A stretch of DNA of 64,000 nt, taken from positions 1-64,000 of the forward strand of contig NZ_LJGU01000152.1 of NCBI RefSeq assembly GCF_001751245.1. Direction: 5' to 3'. The notes under the pieces are model-generated. The model was given only the letters and a program-made list of their open reading frames with translations. It ran no database searches and was not told the origin of the DNA. The translations under genes were made by a program, and so were the position numbers. Shown in pieces: positions 8,358 to 30,898 of the stretch. The DNA is from Streptomyces oceani (lineage in GTDB: Bacteria; Actinomycetota; Actinomycetes; Streptomycetales; Streptomycetaceae). How positions within the stretch are numbered: position 1 is the first letter of the stretch; each line of letters starts with the position of its first letter.

Positions 8358-8373
8358 TGGCAATGTCTTGCCA
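8358..8373. repeat. Inverted repeat, possible operator
   Basis: TGGCAA-TGTC-TTGCCA has perfect 6-bp arms around a 4-base spacer. It lies about 380 bp upstream of sbnA in the presumed promoter region, so it may be a binding site for the LuxR-type regulator. Position is the only support. Confidence 0.3.
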
Positions 8374-8508
8374 CCGCAGGACCCTGACAACGCGAACCCG
8401 TGACATCGAATCCGGGATCGGGTGAGTATTTGCCCCAGGGGGCGCAGGAAGCGTGCACGGCAACCGCCAGCTTCCTGCCAACACATGAGTAACTGGGGGT
8501 ACATACTT

Positions 8509-8643
8509 ATGCGTTCTACTCAATACCGCGCCGTTTCCCACGTGTCCCTGGGCTTCTGGGGGAAGCCTTCGGCCGCCGGCACCGCCCGCCGGGTCCACGC
8601 ACCGACGACCACCGCCACGGAGGCGGCGGTCGGTTGGGAGTAG
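8509..8643 (+). CDS. Possible 44-residue leader or small protein upstream of sbnA
   Basis: ATG at 8509 is preceded by a GGGGG run about 11 bases upstream. After the first five codons the third positions are mostly G or C, as in real genes of this genome. The product starts MRSTQYRAVSHVSLGF and is Ala/Thr/Arg-rich; it has no Cys and no Ser/Thr/Cys-rich core like a lanthipeptide. The last third overlaps an imperfect hairpin. It might be a leader peptide controlling the biosynthetic operon, or simply a chance ORF in G+C-rich DNA. Confidence 0.3.
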   Translation: MRSTQYRAVSHVSLGFWGKPSAAGTARRVHAPTTTATEAAVGWE

Positions 8644-8752
8644 GGAAGAGCCGGCGTGCCGCCGTACGGCAGCACCGAAGGCCGCGGGCGCGCCGCCGCG
8701 AGCCTCGGCCCTGATCCAGCACGGACACAACACCGAGTGGGGGAATCGGCTC

Positions 8753-9753
8753 GTGCCTGTCATCACGACGCCGCAGGAGTTCAACGAGGAAGACCTCTTC
8801 GTCGACCTGCGGGAGCTGTACGGATATCCGCTCTACCTCAAGTGCGAGGGCTTCAACTTCGCCGGCTCGGTGAAGCTCAAGGCCGCCGCCTCCATGGTGG
8901 CGGCGGCCGAGCTGAGCGGGCAGTTGCGACCGGGCTCGACCATCGTCGAGTCGTCCTCCGGAAACCTCGGCATGGCGCTGGGCCTGATCGCCGCCAACAA
9001 GGGCTACCGCTTCGTGTGCGTGGTCGACTCGCGTACGAACCCGTCCACCCGGCAGGTGATCGAGTCCCTCGGCAGCGAGGTGCACGTCATCACCGAGCCC
9101 TCGCCGACCAGCGGCTTCCTGGGCGCCCGGCTGGACTACGTCCGTGCGCTGTGCGACGGCGACCCGAGCTACGTATGGCTCAACCAGCACGCCAATCCGG
9201 ACAACTGGCGGGCGCACTACCGCACCACCGCACCCGCCATAGAGAAGCAGTTCCCGGCGCTCGAGTACCTCTTCGTCGGAGCCGGCACCACCGGGACTCT
9301 CATGGGTTGTGCCCGCTACTTCAAGGACCAGCCCGGCTCCGGGGTGACCGTGGTGGGCATCGACAGCGAGGGGTCGGTGACCTTCGGCTCCGAACCGGGC
9401 CCGCGGTCGATCCCGGGCCTCGGCGCCGGGGTGCGCCCCGCGCTGTTCGACGAGTCCTACCTGGACGATCTCGTGCTGGTCTCCGAGCCGGACACCATCC
9501 GCACCTGCCACGCCCTGGCCCGCGGGGGGTTCCTGTTCGGGGGCTCCACCGGCACCGTCGTACGGGGTGCGCTCGAGTGGTTGGACCGACACCGCCCCGG
9601 TGAGGACGTCACCGCCGTCGCGATCTCGCCCGACCTCGGGGACCGCTACCTGGACACTGTCTACCGACCCGAATGGGTGCGGGAGGTCTACGGGCTCGAC
9701 GAGCCCGAGTTGGGCCTGCCACCGGACACTGTCACCTCTGGAGTGCGTGAACC

Positions 9754-9757
<4 letters not shown>
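8753..9757 (+). CDS. sbnA: SbnA-like N-(2-amino-2-carboxyethyl)-L-glutamate synthase (Dap biosynthesis)
   Basis: The 334-residue PLP enzyme belongs to the cysteine synthase/OASS fold. Near residues 38-48 it has NFAGSVKLKAA with the PLP-binding lysine, then SSSGNLGMALG (about 64-74) as the phosphate/substrate loop, and VGAGTTGTLMG near 181 as the glycine-rich PLP phosphate loop. In the staphyloferrin B pathway SbnA joins O-phospho-L-serine and L-glutamate; SbnB (here at 768-1775) then releases L-2,3-diaminopropionate. GTG at 8753 follows GTGGGGGAA. Its last codons overlap the NRPS1 start by 4 bp (ATGA), tying Dap supply directly to the assembly line. A plain cysteine synthase is unlikely given this context. 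Confidence 0.9.
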
Positions 9758-24887
<15,130 letters not shown>

Positions 24888-24983
24888 CCGGCTGACGACG
24901 CTCGGATACGTACGTACCAGCCTCCCTCCCGCACGAAGACCTCGCGGCACCGACCGCGTCCGGACAGAAGAGGTGAACACCAC

Positions 24984-25190
24984 ATGAGCAACCCGTTCGA
25001 CGACGAGGACGGCACCTTCCACGTGCTGGTCAACCACGAGGGCCAGCACAGCCTGTGGCCGGTCTTCGCGGAGGTGCCGGCCGGCTGGACGACCGTGCTC
25101 GCCAACACCGACCGGGCGAGCGCGCTGGCCTACATCGAGCAGAACTGGACGGACCTGCGCCCAGCCAGCCTGATCAACGCCGGGCACTGA
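24984..25190 (+). CDS. mbtH: MbtH-like NRPS accessory protein
   Basis: The 68-residue product has the full family pattern: NPFDDEDGTFHVLVN at the start, then HSLWPVFAEVPAGW and YIEQNWTDLRP with the conserved Trp residues. MbtH proteins bind the N-terminal part of adenylation domains and are often required for their folding or activity. It follows NRPS2 by 96 bp and has GAGGTG upstream of the ATG. Confidence 0.97.
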   Translation: MSNPFDDEDGTFHVLVNHEGQHSLWPVFAEVPAGWTTVLANTDRASALAYIEQNWTDLRPASLINAGH

Positions 25191-25334
25191 CCCGCGACAT
25201 CGAGCGGCGGCCCGAGCTGGTCCAGGCCGCGGGTGAGCAGCCCACGAACCACATCCGGAACACCGCGGAAGTCCCGCGGAAGCGCACCACGGACCGACCG
25301 CGGCGCGCCAGTCACCAACCGAAGGAAGCCAGAC

Positions 25335-25589
25335 ATGCCTGTCACCATCGACGACGCCACCGAGGCCAAGGTCCGCGAGATCCTCGTGGAGTCCCTGGAG
25401 CTGGAGGACGAGGAGCTGACCCGGACGGGCCGGTTCATCGAGGACTACGACGCGGACTCGCTGGGCGCCATCGAGGTGCTCTCCGCGCTGGAGAAGACCT
25501 TCGGCGTGACCATCGAGCAGGACGAACTCAGCAACATGGTCAACCTCGAGGCCGTCCTGGAGGTCCTGTCCCGGGCCGAGGCCCGATGA
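25335..25589 (+). CDS. Acyl carrier protein (type II)
   Basis: This discrete 84-residue ACP has the phosphopantetheine site DADSLGAIE with Ser42, preceded and followed by the acidic helices expected of an ACP. ATG 25335 follows AAGGAAG. The stop overlaps the ketosynthase ATG by 4 bp (ATGA). Being separate from the NRPSs and next to KS/CLF/KR genes, it is the probable carrier on which the acyl cap is built before transfer to module 1. The cluster's own PPTase should activate it. Confidence 0.95.
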   Translation: MPVTIDDATEAKVREILVESLELEDEELTRTGRFIEDYDADSLGAIEVLSALEKTFGVTIEQDELSNMVNLEAVLEVLSRAEAR

Positions 25590-26809
25590 GCGCCCAGCGT
25601 GTGGTGCTGACCGGCATCGGCGTCCTGACCAGCATCGGGAACGGCGTCGACGAGTTCACCACGGCGCTCCGCGAGGGGCGCTGTGGCGCCGGCCCCATCA
25701 CGCTGTTCGACCCGACCGACTTCCGGCAGCAGATCGCCTGCGAGGTCACCGACTTCGAGCCGGAGCGCTGGGTGCGGCACACGCCGCTGGAGGAACTGGG
25801 CCGGGCCAGCCAGTTCTCCATCGCCGCCGCCCGGATGGCGATGGCGGACGCCGGCCTGGAACCCGCCCAGCTGCGGGACCGTCCGGGCCTGGTCACCGTC
25901 GGCACCACCGACGGCGAGGCCCGGGAGCTGGACCAGCTCGTCGAGTCCGAGATCGCGGACGGTCCCGAGCGGCTGGACCCCACCGCCGTACGCCGGCTGC
26001 CCGCGCACCGGCTGGCGCTGTCGGTCGTACGCGAGCTGGGCCTGGCGCGCGCGGTGCCCTCCGTACTGGGCACCGCCTGCGCGGCGGGCAACTACGCGAT
26101 CGGCGACGGGCTGGACGCCGTCAGCTCGGGCGAGGTCGACTACGCGCTGGTGGGCGGTTCGGACGCGCTGGCCCGTCGCACCTTCGCCGGCTTCTCCCGA
26201 CTCGGGCTGGTCGCCTCGGACCGGTGCCGGCCGTTCGACGCCGAACGGGAGGGCCTGCTCACCGCGGAGGGAGCGGGCGTACTGCTGTTGGAGACGCTGG
26301 ACTCGGCGCTCGCCCGGGGCGCCACCATCCACGCGGAACTCCTCGGCTACGGCCTGAACTGCGACGCGCACCACCCCACGGCACCGGACCAGGAGAGCGT
26401 CACCCGGTGTATGGCGCTCGCCCTGGCGGACGCCGGGGTCAAGCCGGCGGACGTGGACCTGGTGTCGGCGCACGGTACCGGCACCCGGACGAACGACATC
26501 ACCGAGAGCCGCGCCATCCGCGCGCTGTTCGAGGACGGGCCGCCGCCGACGGTGGCCCTGAAGTCGATGCTCGGGCACTCCATGGGCGCGGCCAGCGCGC
26601 TGGGGGCCGCGGCCTCCGCCATCGCGCTGTCCCGCGGCTTCATCCCGCCCACCGTCAACCACCGTACGACCGACCCGGAATGCGGCATCGACTGCGTGCC
26701 CAACGAAGCCGTCGAGGCGCCGCTGCGGGTGGTCATGAACAACGGCCTGGCCTTCGGGGGCAACAACGCCTCCGTCGTACTCGGCCGGTACGAGGAGGCA
26801 AGCCGATGA
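25586..26809 (+). CDS. Beta-ketoacyl-ACP synthase (FabF-like, KS-alpha)
   Basis: The 407-residue product has the thiolase-fold ketosynthase layout with nucleophile Cys165 in GTACAAGN, the first His in VSAHGTGTRTND and the second in KSMLGHSMGAAS, so the Cys-His-His triad is intact. Length fits FabF. It is coupled to the ACP upstream and to a Cys-less partner downstream by 4-bp overlaps, which is the KS-alpha/KS-beta order of type II systems. It should condense malonyl-ACP units to make the acyl group of the peptide. Confidence 0.94.
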   Translation: MSAQRVVLTGIGVLTSIGNGVDEFTTALREGRCGAGPITLFDPTDFRQQIACEVTDFEPERWVRHTPLEELGRASQFSIAAARMAMADAGLEPAQLRDRPGLVTVGTTDGEARELDQLVESEIADGPERLDPTAVRRLPAHRLALSVVRELGLARAVPSVLGTACAAGNYAIGDGLDAVSSGEVDYALVGGSDALARRTFAGFSRLGLVASDRCRPFDAEREGLLTAEGAGVLLLETLDSALARGATIHAELLGYGLNCDAHHPTAPDQESVTRCMALALADAGVKPADVDLVSAHGTGTRTNDITESRAIRALFEDGPPPTVALKSMLGHSMGAASALGAAASAIALSRGFIPPTVNHRTTDPECGIDCVPNEAVEAPLRVVMNNGLAFGGNNASVVLGRYEEASR

Positions 26810-27972
26810 GTACCGCCCCAGCCGCTCAGCGGGCGCGGGGACCGGTCATCACCGCCTGGTCCGCCGTGTCGCCGTACGGCATCGGCCGCGCCGCGTTCAC
26901 CGGCGGCGTCCGGGCCGGCGAGCGCACCGACGCCCCGGTGGACCCGGAGACCTGGCGGAGCCCGGACGAACGGGCCTGCCTGGTGCCGGACTTCGACGTA
27001 CGCGCGGTGCTGGGCAAGTCCGGCACCCGCGGCATGGACCGGGTGACGGGGCTGGCCATCACGACGGTCCGGGAGCTGTTCGCGGAGGCGGAGGCCGCGC
27101 GGTGTCCGGTGCCGGCCGGTGAGGGCACCGCGCTGGTGTTGGGCACGACGCTCGGCAGCGCGCAGTCCCAGCACGACTTCGTGCGCGCGTCGTACGAGGG
27201 GGAGAAGCCGTACGACGTGCCGACCCGCCAGATGCCGTACACGCTGATGAACTGCCCGGCGGCGGCCACCGCCATCCGGTTCGACCTGAAGGGGCCGAAC
27301 TCCACGGTGGCCGGCGGGCGGATGTCCGGGATCCTGGCGTTGGGTTACGCGCGCCGGCTGCTCGCGACGGGACGCACCGAACGTGCCCTCGTGGGCGCGG
27401 TGGAGGAGTACTCCCGCAGCCGTGCCTGGATCGACCGGCACAGCCGGCGCACGGCCGAGGGCCAGCCGGACCCCCGGCTCGGCGAGGGCTGCGCGGTGCT
27501 GCTGCTGGAGCCGGCCACCGGGGAACCGGACGCCGATGTGCCGGACGCCAGCGCGGATCCGGCCCGTACGCCACTCGCCGAACTGCTCGCCATCGACATC
27601 CGGGCGGACGTGCGCGGCGACCCGACGAGCACCCTGCGGGAGAGCGTCAGCCAGGCGCTCGGAGACGCCGAGGTGTCGCCCGAGCAGGTGTGGGCGGCCA
27701 CGTCCGGGGAACTGCCCGGGCCGCTCGGGGCGGACGAACGCCGGCTGCTCGCCGAACTCTTCGGCGAGCCGGCTACCGCGCGCGGGCGCGGGCACGAACT
27801 GCTGGGGGACACCGCCGCCGTCTCCGGGGTCTTCCAGCTCACCACGCTGCTCGCCCGGGCGGCGGAGGACACGGAGGCCGCGGACCGGTTCGCGGTGCTC
27901 ACCTCCGTGGACGAGGACGGCATGATCGCCAGCGCCGTGCTACGGCTGCTGGCCCAGGACGGGGGGAGTTAA
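26806..27972 (+). CDS. Chain-length-factor-like ketosynthase partner (KS-beta)
   Basis: The 388-residue protein is a ketosynthase homologue that lacks the nucleophile: the site corresponding to the active Cys is Gly170 in VAGGRMSG, and the His motifs of the paired KS are degenerate. Such catalytically dead partners form heterodimers with KS-alpha and set chain length in type II PKS and in highly reducing type II systems. ATG 26806 overlaps the KS stop by 4 bp. Typical aromatic CLFs carry Gln at this site, so Gly places it in a different branch. Confidence 0.88.
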   Translation: MSTAPAAQRARGPVITAWSAVSPYGIGRAAFTGGVRAGERTDAPVDPETWRSPDERACLVPDFDVRAVLGKSGTRGMDRVTGLAITTVRELFAEAEAARCPVPAGEGTALVLGTTLGSAQSQHDFVRASYEGEKPYDVPTRQMPYTLMNCPAAATAIRFDLKGPNSTVAGGRMSGILALGYARRLLATGRTERALVGAVEEYSRSRAWIDRHSRRTAEGQPDPRLGEGCAVLLLEPATGEPDADVPDASADPARTPLAELLAIDIRADVRGDPTSTLRESVSQALGDAEVSPEQVWAATSGELPGPLGADERRLLAELFGEPATARGRGHELLGDTAAVSGVFQLTTLLARAAEDTEAADRFAVLTSVDEDGMIASAVLRLLAQDGGS

Positions 27973-27975
27973 CCA

Positions 27976-28725
27976 GTGAGCACACCGGAGAACGGCGGCG
28001 TCGCGCTCGTCAGCGGCGGCTCCCGGGGCATCGGGCGGGCCGCGGCGCTGCGGCTCGCCCGGGACGGGTATCGGATCAGCTTCTGCTACCGCTCCGACGC
28101 GGACGCCGCCGAGCAGCTGCGCAAGGAGCTGTCCGAGGTCGGCGTGGACAGCCTCGCGGAGCGGGTCGACGTCAGCGACGCCGAGGCCGTACGCGACTGG
28201 GTGGCCCGTACGGAGAGGGAACTCGGCCCCATCGCGGTGGCCGTCACCAGCGCGGGCGTCACCCGGGACAAGCCGCTGCTGATGATGTCCGACGAGGACT
28301 GGCACCAGGTCGTCGACACGAACCTGGACGGCGTCGCGCACGTCTGCCGGGCCGTGCTGTTCCAGATGGTCAAGCGGAAGGCCGGCTCGATCATCACCCT
28401 CTCCTCGGTCTCCGGCGTGTACGGCAATCCGGGGCAGGGCAACTACTCCGCCTCCAAGGGCGGCATCATCGCGCTCACCCGTGCCCTGGCCAAGGAGGCG
28501 GGACGGTACGGCGTCCGGGCGAACGCTGTCGCGCCCGGCATGATCGAGACCGCGATGACCGACGCGCTCGGCGACACCCAGCGGGAACGCTCGGTCAAGG
28601 CGATCCCGCTCGGGCGCTTCGGCCGGGCCGAGGAGGTCGCCGAGACGGTGTCCTTCCTGGCCTCCGAGCGGGCCTCGTACGTCACCGGCTCCGTGCTGCA
28701 GGTGGACGGCGGCATCGTCCTGTGA
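27976..28725 (+). CDS. 3-oxoacyl-ACP reductase (FabG-like, SDR)
   Basis: The 249-residue short-chain dehydrogenase has the cofactor loop SGGSRGIGRAAA near residue 12, the NAG-like segment TSAG at about 92, catalytic Ser in LSSVSG, and YSASK with Tyr157 and Lys161. The C-terminal VTGSVLQVDGGI is typical of FabG. GTG 27976 starts three bases after the KS-beta stop, so it belongs to the same operon. It would reduce the beta-keto group made by KS/CLF to a beta-hydroxyacyl-ACP. No dehydratase or enoyl reductase gene is found in the cluster. Confidence 0.92.
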   Translation: MSTPENGGVALVSGGSRGIGRAAALRLARDGYRISFCYRSDADAAEQLRKELSEVGVDSLAERVDVSDAEAVRDWVARTERELGPIAVAVTSAGVTRDKPLLMMSDEDWHQVVDTNLDGVAHVCRAVLFQMVKRKAGSIITLSSVSGVYGNPGQGNYSASKGGIIALTRALAKEAGRYGVRANAVAPGMIETAMTDALGDTQRERSVKAIPLGRFGRAEEVAETVSFLASERASYVTGSVLQVDGGIVL

Positions 28726-28819
28726 CCGGCGACCAGCCGCCCGCCCGACGACATGGCGGTGCGGCGGACAGCCGCAGTCCCTCCCACCCGCGTACCGAGT
28801 CCGACAAGGAGTTCAGACC

Positions 28820-29929
28820 TTGAATACCTCAGCCACCACCGCATCCGCCAACCACACGCCGCTCGTGGACACCGCGCTGTTCCCCGAGGGGGGCGACGGC
28901 GAAGTACGGGCCGCGCACCGACTGTACGAGCACCTCGTCGGCATCTGGGCGCCCGGAGTCGTCGAAGCCGCCCAGGACCTGGGCGCGTTCGCCGCGCTCA
29001 CCGAGGGCCCGGCCACCGCCGCGCAGCTCTCCGAGCGGCTGGGCACCGACCTGCGCGCCACCCGGGTGCTGCTGGACGGCCTGCACGCGTACGACGTCCT
29101 GGGCCGGGCCCGGGGCGAGGACGGGCAGCCGGTCTACAGCCTCCCGCCGGAGATGCACGGGGTGTTCGCGCCCGGGGGCCTCTACAGCCTCGCCGGCAAG
29201 ATCACGCACGACCGCAACGTCGCCTGGGACGCCTGGCGCAACCTGGCCGAGAACGTGCGCTCCGGCGCGCGCACCTCGGGCGGCGCGCAGCAGCTCAACC
29301 AGATATCCGAGGAGGACTACACCGCGCTGGTCCGCGGCATCAACTTCTGGGCGCCACCCATCACCCAGGTGCTCGCCGAGGGCCTGCGCGCGCACGGCTG
29401 GACCTCCGGAGCCGACCGCCGCATGATCGACGTCGGCTGTGGCACGGGCATCTACAGCCAGCTGCTGCTGAACGAGTTCCCCGAACTCCGCGCGCGCGGC
29501 CTCGACGTGGAGCGGATCGTCCCGATCGCCCAGGAGCAGGCGAAACGGTTGGGCGTCGCGGACCGCTTCCGTACGGAGATCTGCGACTTCTGGAACGACG
29601 ACTGGGGCAACGACAGCAGCCTGGCGCTGTTCGTCAACATCTTCCACCTGCAGACCCCGGAGTCCGCGCACGAGTTGCTGCTCAAGACCTCCAAGAGCCT
29701 GGCGGAGGACGGTGTGATCGCGATCGCCGACCACATCGTCGACGAGGACGAGGACGGTTCGACGCAGAACAAGTTCTCCCGGCTGTTCGCCGCGTCCATG
29801 CTCGCCACCGGCGGCGGTGACGCGTTCACCGTGCAGGACTACGACCAGTGGCTGGCGGACGCGGGACTGCGCCGGATCGCCCTGCTGGACGCTCCCATGC
29901 ACCGCGTGCTGCTGGCCGGCCACGCCTGA
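28820..29929 (+). CDS. SAM-dependent methyltransferase with N-terminal dimerisation domain
   Basis: The 369-residue protein starts at TTG 28820, placed by AAGGAG nine bases upstream. An N-terminal winged-helix dimerisation domain (about 25-110, with AAQLSERLGTDLRATRVLL) is followed by a Rossmann methyltransferase with motif I IDVGCGTGIYSQ near 204 and a later NIFHLQTPE segment. This is the layout of class I O- and C-methyltransferases acting on small molecules. It lies between the ketoreductase and PPTase, so methylation of the acyl chain or its hydroxyl is plausible, but peptide N- or O-methylation cannot be ruled out. Confidence 0.85.
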   Translation: MNTSATTASANHTPLVDTALFPEGGDGEVRAAHRLYEHLVGIWAPGVVEAAQDLGAFAALTEGPATAAQLSERLGTDLRATRVLLDGLHAYDVLGRARGEDGQPVYSLPPEMHGVFAPGGLYSLAGKITHDRNVAWDAWRNLAENVRSGARTSGGAQQLNQISEEDYTALVRGINFWAPPITQVLAEGLRAHGWTSGADRRMIDVGCGTGIYSQLLLNEFPELRARGLDVERIVPIAQEQAKRLGVADRFRTEICDFWNDDWGNDSSLALFVNIFHLQTPESAHELLLKTSKSLAEDGVIAIADHIVDEDEDGSTQNKFSRLFAASMLATGGGDAFTVQDYDQWLADAGLRRIALLDAPMHRVLLAGHA

Positions 29930-29939
29930 GCCGGCGGCC

Positions 29940-30833
29940 TTGACGCGGTGGGAGCGGGCGGCGGCGTCAACGCGGTGGGAGCAGCCGCTGGTGCCGCCGC
30001 TGGCCACGGGCGAGTGCCAGGTCTGGTGGGCCGACGCGGGCGTGTCCGGCGTTGGTGCCACTGGCGCTAATGGCCCGGCCGTCGAACTGCTGGACGCGCG
30101 CGAGCGTGCGCGCTGGCAGCGGCTGCGTACCCCGGCCAGCCGTGCGCTGTACCTCACGGCACACGCGCTGGCCCGGCTGGTGCTGGGCGCGCAACTCCGC
30201 CTGTCGCCAGCCGAGCTGGCCTTCCGTACGGACTGCGCGCGCTGCGGGGACCCGCGGCACGGCAAGCCCCGGCTGGCCGGAGCCGCGGAACCCGCGGAAC
30301 CGGCCGGGGCCGAGGAACCGGCCGGGGCCGAGGAACCGGAGCGCCCGGAGCGCGCCCTCGACTGGGAGTTCTCGCTCTCCCACACGCCGCACCGGGTCGC
30401 GGTGGCGGTGGCGCGTCGGTCCCCGTTGGGAGTGGACGTGGAACGGGTCCGTGAGCGGGCCCCGGCGACCGTCGCCAGGACGCTCACCCCGGCCGAGCAC
30501 GCCGCCCTCACCGCCCGCCCGGCACACCTGAGGGCGGGCGACTTCACCCGTTACTGGGCGCGCAAGGAGGCCGTGTTGAAGGCCACCGGGGACGGCCTGG
30601 CGGTGTCGCCGGACCGGCTCGCAGTCAGCGCCCCGGACGCCCCGGCCGCGCTGCTGCACTGGTCCGGTCCCCGCTCCCCCAGGCGCGCCGTGCGTCTGGT
30701 CGACCTCGCTCCCGGTACGGGCTACCGGGCCTGCCTCGGCGTGCTGGGACCGCTCGGCGGGGAACCGGTCGCCCCGCCCCGAGTGACGGAGCACGACGCC
30801 GAGGCGCTGCTGCGTTCGGGCCTGCCGGCATGA
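29940..30833 (+). CDS. 4'-phosphopantetheinyl transferase, Sfp type
   Basis: The product of about 297 residues has the two Sfp-family signatures: GVDVERV near residue 164 (Mg-binding Asp and Glu) and WARKEAVLKATG near 205. It converts apo-PCP and apo-ACP to the holo forms, so it should serve both NRPSs and the ACP of this cluster. The start is uncertain: TTG 29940 lies just after the methyltransferase stop, and GTG 29991 is an alternative. An Ala/Glu/Pro-rich insert of about 25 residues in the middle is encoded partly by an 18-bp tandem repeat. It is the last gene of the plus-strand biosynthetic run. Confidence 0.9.
   Translation: MTRWERAAASTRWEQPLVPPLATGECQVWWADAGVSGVGATGANGPAVELLDARERARWQRLRTPASRALYLTAHALARLVLGAQLRLSPAELAFRTDCARCGDPRHGKPRLAGAAEPAEPAGAEEPAGAEEPERPERALDWEFSLSHTPHRVAVAVARRSPLGVDVERVRERAPATVARTLTPAEHAALTARPAHLRAGDFTRYWARKEAVLKATGDGLAVSPDRLAVSAPDAPAALLHWSGPRSPRRAVRLVDLAPGTGYRACLGVLGPLGGEPVAPPRVTEHDAEALLRSGLPA
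30303..30338 (+). repeat. Two tandem copies of an 18-bp unit inside the PPTase gene
   Basis: GCCGGGGCCGAGGAACCG occurs twice head to tail and keeps the frame, encoding AGAEEP twice in a low-complexity insert between the conserved motifs. Probably replication slippage with no functional meaning. Confidence 0.8.
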
Positions 30834-30867
30834 GCCGGCCGAGCACCGCCCGGGACGGGCCGCCGCC

Positions 30868-30892
30868 GGCCGCGGCTCCGGCTGCCGCGGCC
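30868..30892. terminator. G+C-rich hairpin between converging genes
   Basis: GGCCGCGGC and its exact reverse complement GCCGCGGCC are separated by 7 bases. It sits between the stops of the PPTase gene (plus) and the serine hydrolase gene (minus) and can act for both strands. It marks the 3' end of the biosynthetic run. Confidence 0.65.
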
Positions 30893-30898
30893 ACGCCG

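Larger units (their letters stand above)
8260..8752. promoter_or_regulatory. 493-bp region upstream of the biosynthetic operon
   Basis: This is the probable promoter region of the sbnA-NRPS run. It is distinctly less G+C-rich than the genes around it from about 8260 to 8420. It includes an inverted repeat (8358-8373), a possible 44-codon ORF (8509-8643), and a G+C-rich imperfect hairpin at about 8604-8636 inside the end of that ORF. I see no other gene. Confidence 0.5.

Noticed and set aside
8509..8643. Ribosomally made peptide precursor (lanthipeptide or lasso)
   Set aside because: No Cys or typical core, and no modifying enzyme (LanB/C/M, B or C protein) is found in the window.
24913..24924. 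TACGTACGTA palindrome between NRPS2 and mbtH as an operator
   Set aside because: TACG-type tetramers are very frequent in this DNA and the place is inside the operon, with no other sign of a promoter.
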